A stretch of 6,790 nt of DNA from Flavobacteriaceae bacterium (GTDB taxonomy: Bacteria; Bacteroidota; Bacteroidia; Flavobacteriales; Flavobacteriaceae): NCBI GenBank assembly GCA_029238555.1, contig JAQWFV010000127.1, positions 1-6,790 of the forward strand, written 5' to 3'. Under the pieces are notes generated by a model. That model did no database searches, had not been told where the DNA came from, and was given only the letters and a program-made list of their open reading frames with translations. A program made the position numbers and the translations under genes. Shown here piece after piece: positions 5,892 to 6,790 of the stretch (position 1 is its first letter; each line of letters begins with the position of its first letter).

Positions 5892-6761
5892 ATGCGTGGA
5901 ATGAGAAGATTTTTTGATTTTTATTTAAAGGCCAGTGTCCACGTGGCTTTTGCCGTGGTGTCCCTCAGTTATGTGGGTGCTAAAGGCTTAAACATTTTAT
6001 GGTCCAATGCTTTGGGGGTTGTGTTGTTTTCTGGAACTGTGATGGGCTATAATTTTATCAAATATGGCTTGGGTGGTCCCTTCTATTTGAAAGTGACCCA
6101 TAAGTCATTTATGCCCATGCAAATATTGAGTTTTTTCTGTGGAGCGCTTGGCTTATACGGGATGCTATACTTAAACCCATTGGCCTATTTGGTATTACTG
6201 ATGTTAGTTGCTTTTACCGCCCTTTATGGGCTACCTGTATTGCCAGCCCAAAAAAACCTTAGGGCTGTAAAGGGCATGAAAATTTATATTGTTGCTTTTG
6301 TTTGGGCACTTGCGACTGTAGTATTGCCGCTTGCTACAGTAGGGGTTAAAATGGTTTTGCAGATTTCAAGCCCATCCAACCCTTTTGGATTTATAGGTGT
6401 TTTGACCTTGTTTCTGTCTCATTTTTTCTTGGTGCTGGCTTTAATGGTTCCTTTTGAACTGAGGGATTATTTAAAAGATACCCCTCAATTGGCCACACTC
6501 CCACAGCGCTTTGGGGTTAAAAAGACTAAAAATATTGGACTTTTGTGGTCCCTACTTTTTTTAGGAGGCCATTTATTTGCTGGTGCTATATTGACATGGC
6601 CTTTGCAAATGGTGGGGCTTTCTCTAATGATTACGCTGCTGCTGATTTCAGGGATTTTCTCTTCTGGCAAGCATTCAAGTAGCTATTTTACTAATTTTTG
6701 GGTAGAGGGTATTCCAATATTGTTCGCTTTGCTTTGGTGGGTTTTTGAATCCTTTTTGTAA
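5892..6761 (+). CDS. Polytopic UbiA-like membrane protein, possible prenyltransferase homologue
   Basis: A 289-residue, very hydrophobic protein with about eight or nine predicted membrane segments (roughly 14-31, 36-52, 77-94, 96-117, 129-152, 167-187, 215-232, 239-257 and 270-287). UbiA enzymes transfer polyprenyl groups to aromatic or other acceptors inside the membrane. The resemblance lies in spacing and partial motifs. ALYGLPVLPAQKNLRAVKGMK (110-130) recalls the Y-hP-LK loop after the fourth helix. ELRDYLKDTPQLATLPQRFG (189-208) recalls the second Asp-rich motif with its TLP-G ending. The first motif (NDxxDxxxD) should fall near 54-62 but reads NFIKYGLGG and lacks its aspartates, so catalysis of the usual kind is doubtful. 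The frame starts at the ATG at 5892; the ATG at 5901 (MRRFFDF) is an alternative. The gene diverges from gcvP and probably has its own promoter. A general membrane protein of unknown role is the alternative. Confidence 0.6.
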   Translation: MRGMRRFFDFYLKASVHVAFAVVSLSYVGAKGLNILWSNALGVVLFSGTVMGYNFIKYGLGGPFYLKVTHKSFMPMQILSFFCGALGLYGMLYLNPLAYLVLLMLVAFTALYGLPVLPAQKNLRAVKGMKIYIVAFVWALATVVLPLATVGVKMVLQISSPSNPFGFIGVLTLFLSHFFLVLALMVPFELRDYLKDTPQLATLPQRFGVKKTKNIGLLWSLLFLGGHLFAGAILTWPLQMVGLSLMITLLLISGIFSSGKHSSSYFTNFWVEGIPILFALLWWVFESFL

Positions 6762-6790
6762 TTTTAGGAAGCAATAAATGTTTTGGTAAA

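Noticed and set aside
6485..6670. Minus-strand open frame of 61 codons inside the UbiA-like gene
   Set aside because: Antisense shadow of a membrane protein; no motif or start signal.
6762..6790. Start of a further plus-strand gene at the ATG near 6778
   Set aside because: The frame reads ATG TTT TGG TAA and stops at once; no other start is visible before the window ends.

Overview
The window looks like chromosomal DNA of a member of the Bacteroidota, most likely a flavobacterium. The grounds are: a single-chain glycine decarboxylase of flavobacterial type; a ketosynthase, a methyltransferase and a glycosyltransferase whose sequences resemble flavobacterial families; start codons without Shine-Dalgarno sequences; and two sites in the 5749-5891 divergent gap that match the Bacteroidota -7 promoter element TAnnTTTG. 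Base composition is AT-leaning and even across the genes. I see no insertion sequence, phage gene, tRNA, rRNA or CRISPR array.

Layout. Bases 1-98 are the 3' end of a plus-strand gene, probably an alkaline phosphatase/phosphodiesterase-type enzyme. It converges on a minus-strand block which, in transcription order (right to left), reads: gcvP (5748-2902), a FabH-like ketosynthase III (2818-1757), a small class I SAM methyltransferase (1557-1033) and a family 2 glycosyltransferase (1025-171). A plus-strand gene for a polytopic UbiA-like membrane protein (5892-6761) diverges from gcvP. The last 29 bases hold no supportable gene. No gene-free stretch exceeds 300 bases. The largest, 1558-1756, contains an 18-bp tandem repeat array.

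How the genes may work together. gcvP is housekeeping: it is the decarboxylase of the glycine cleavage system and probably has its own promoter in the divergent gap. The ketosynthase, methyltransferase and glycosyltransferase lie in the same direction, and the last two are 7 bp apart (or overlap, depending on the start). They could make or decorate a lipid-like or envelope compound, but the product cannot be read from sequence and this link is inference.

The least explained parts are non-coding or ambiguous. They are (1) seven degenerate 18-bp units at 1604-1729, which on the minus strand keep an open frame of hexapeptides such as SPEYFL; (2) a perfect 12-bp inverted repeat at 2816-2861 that covers the ketosynthase start codon; and (3) a strong terminator-like hairpin inside the 3' coding end of the glycosyltransferase, oriented to stop plus-strand transcripts from the converging gene.
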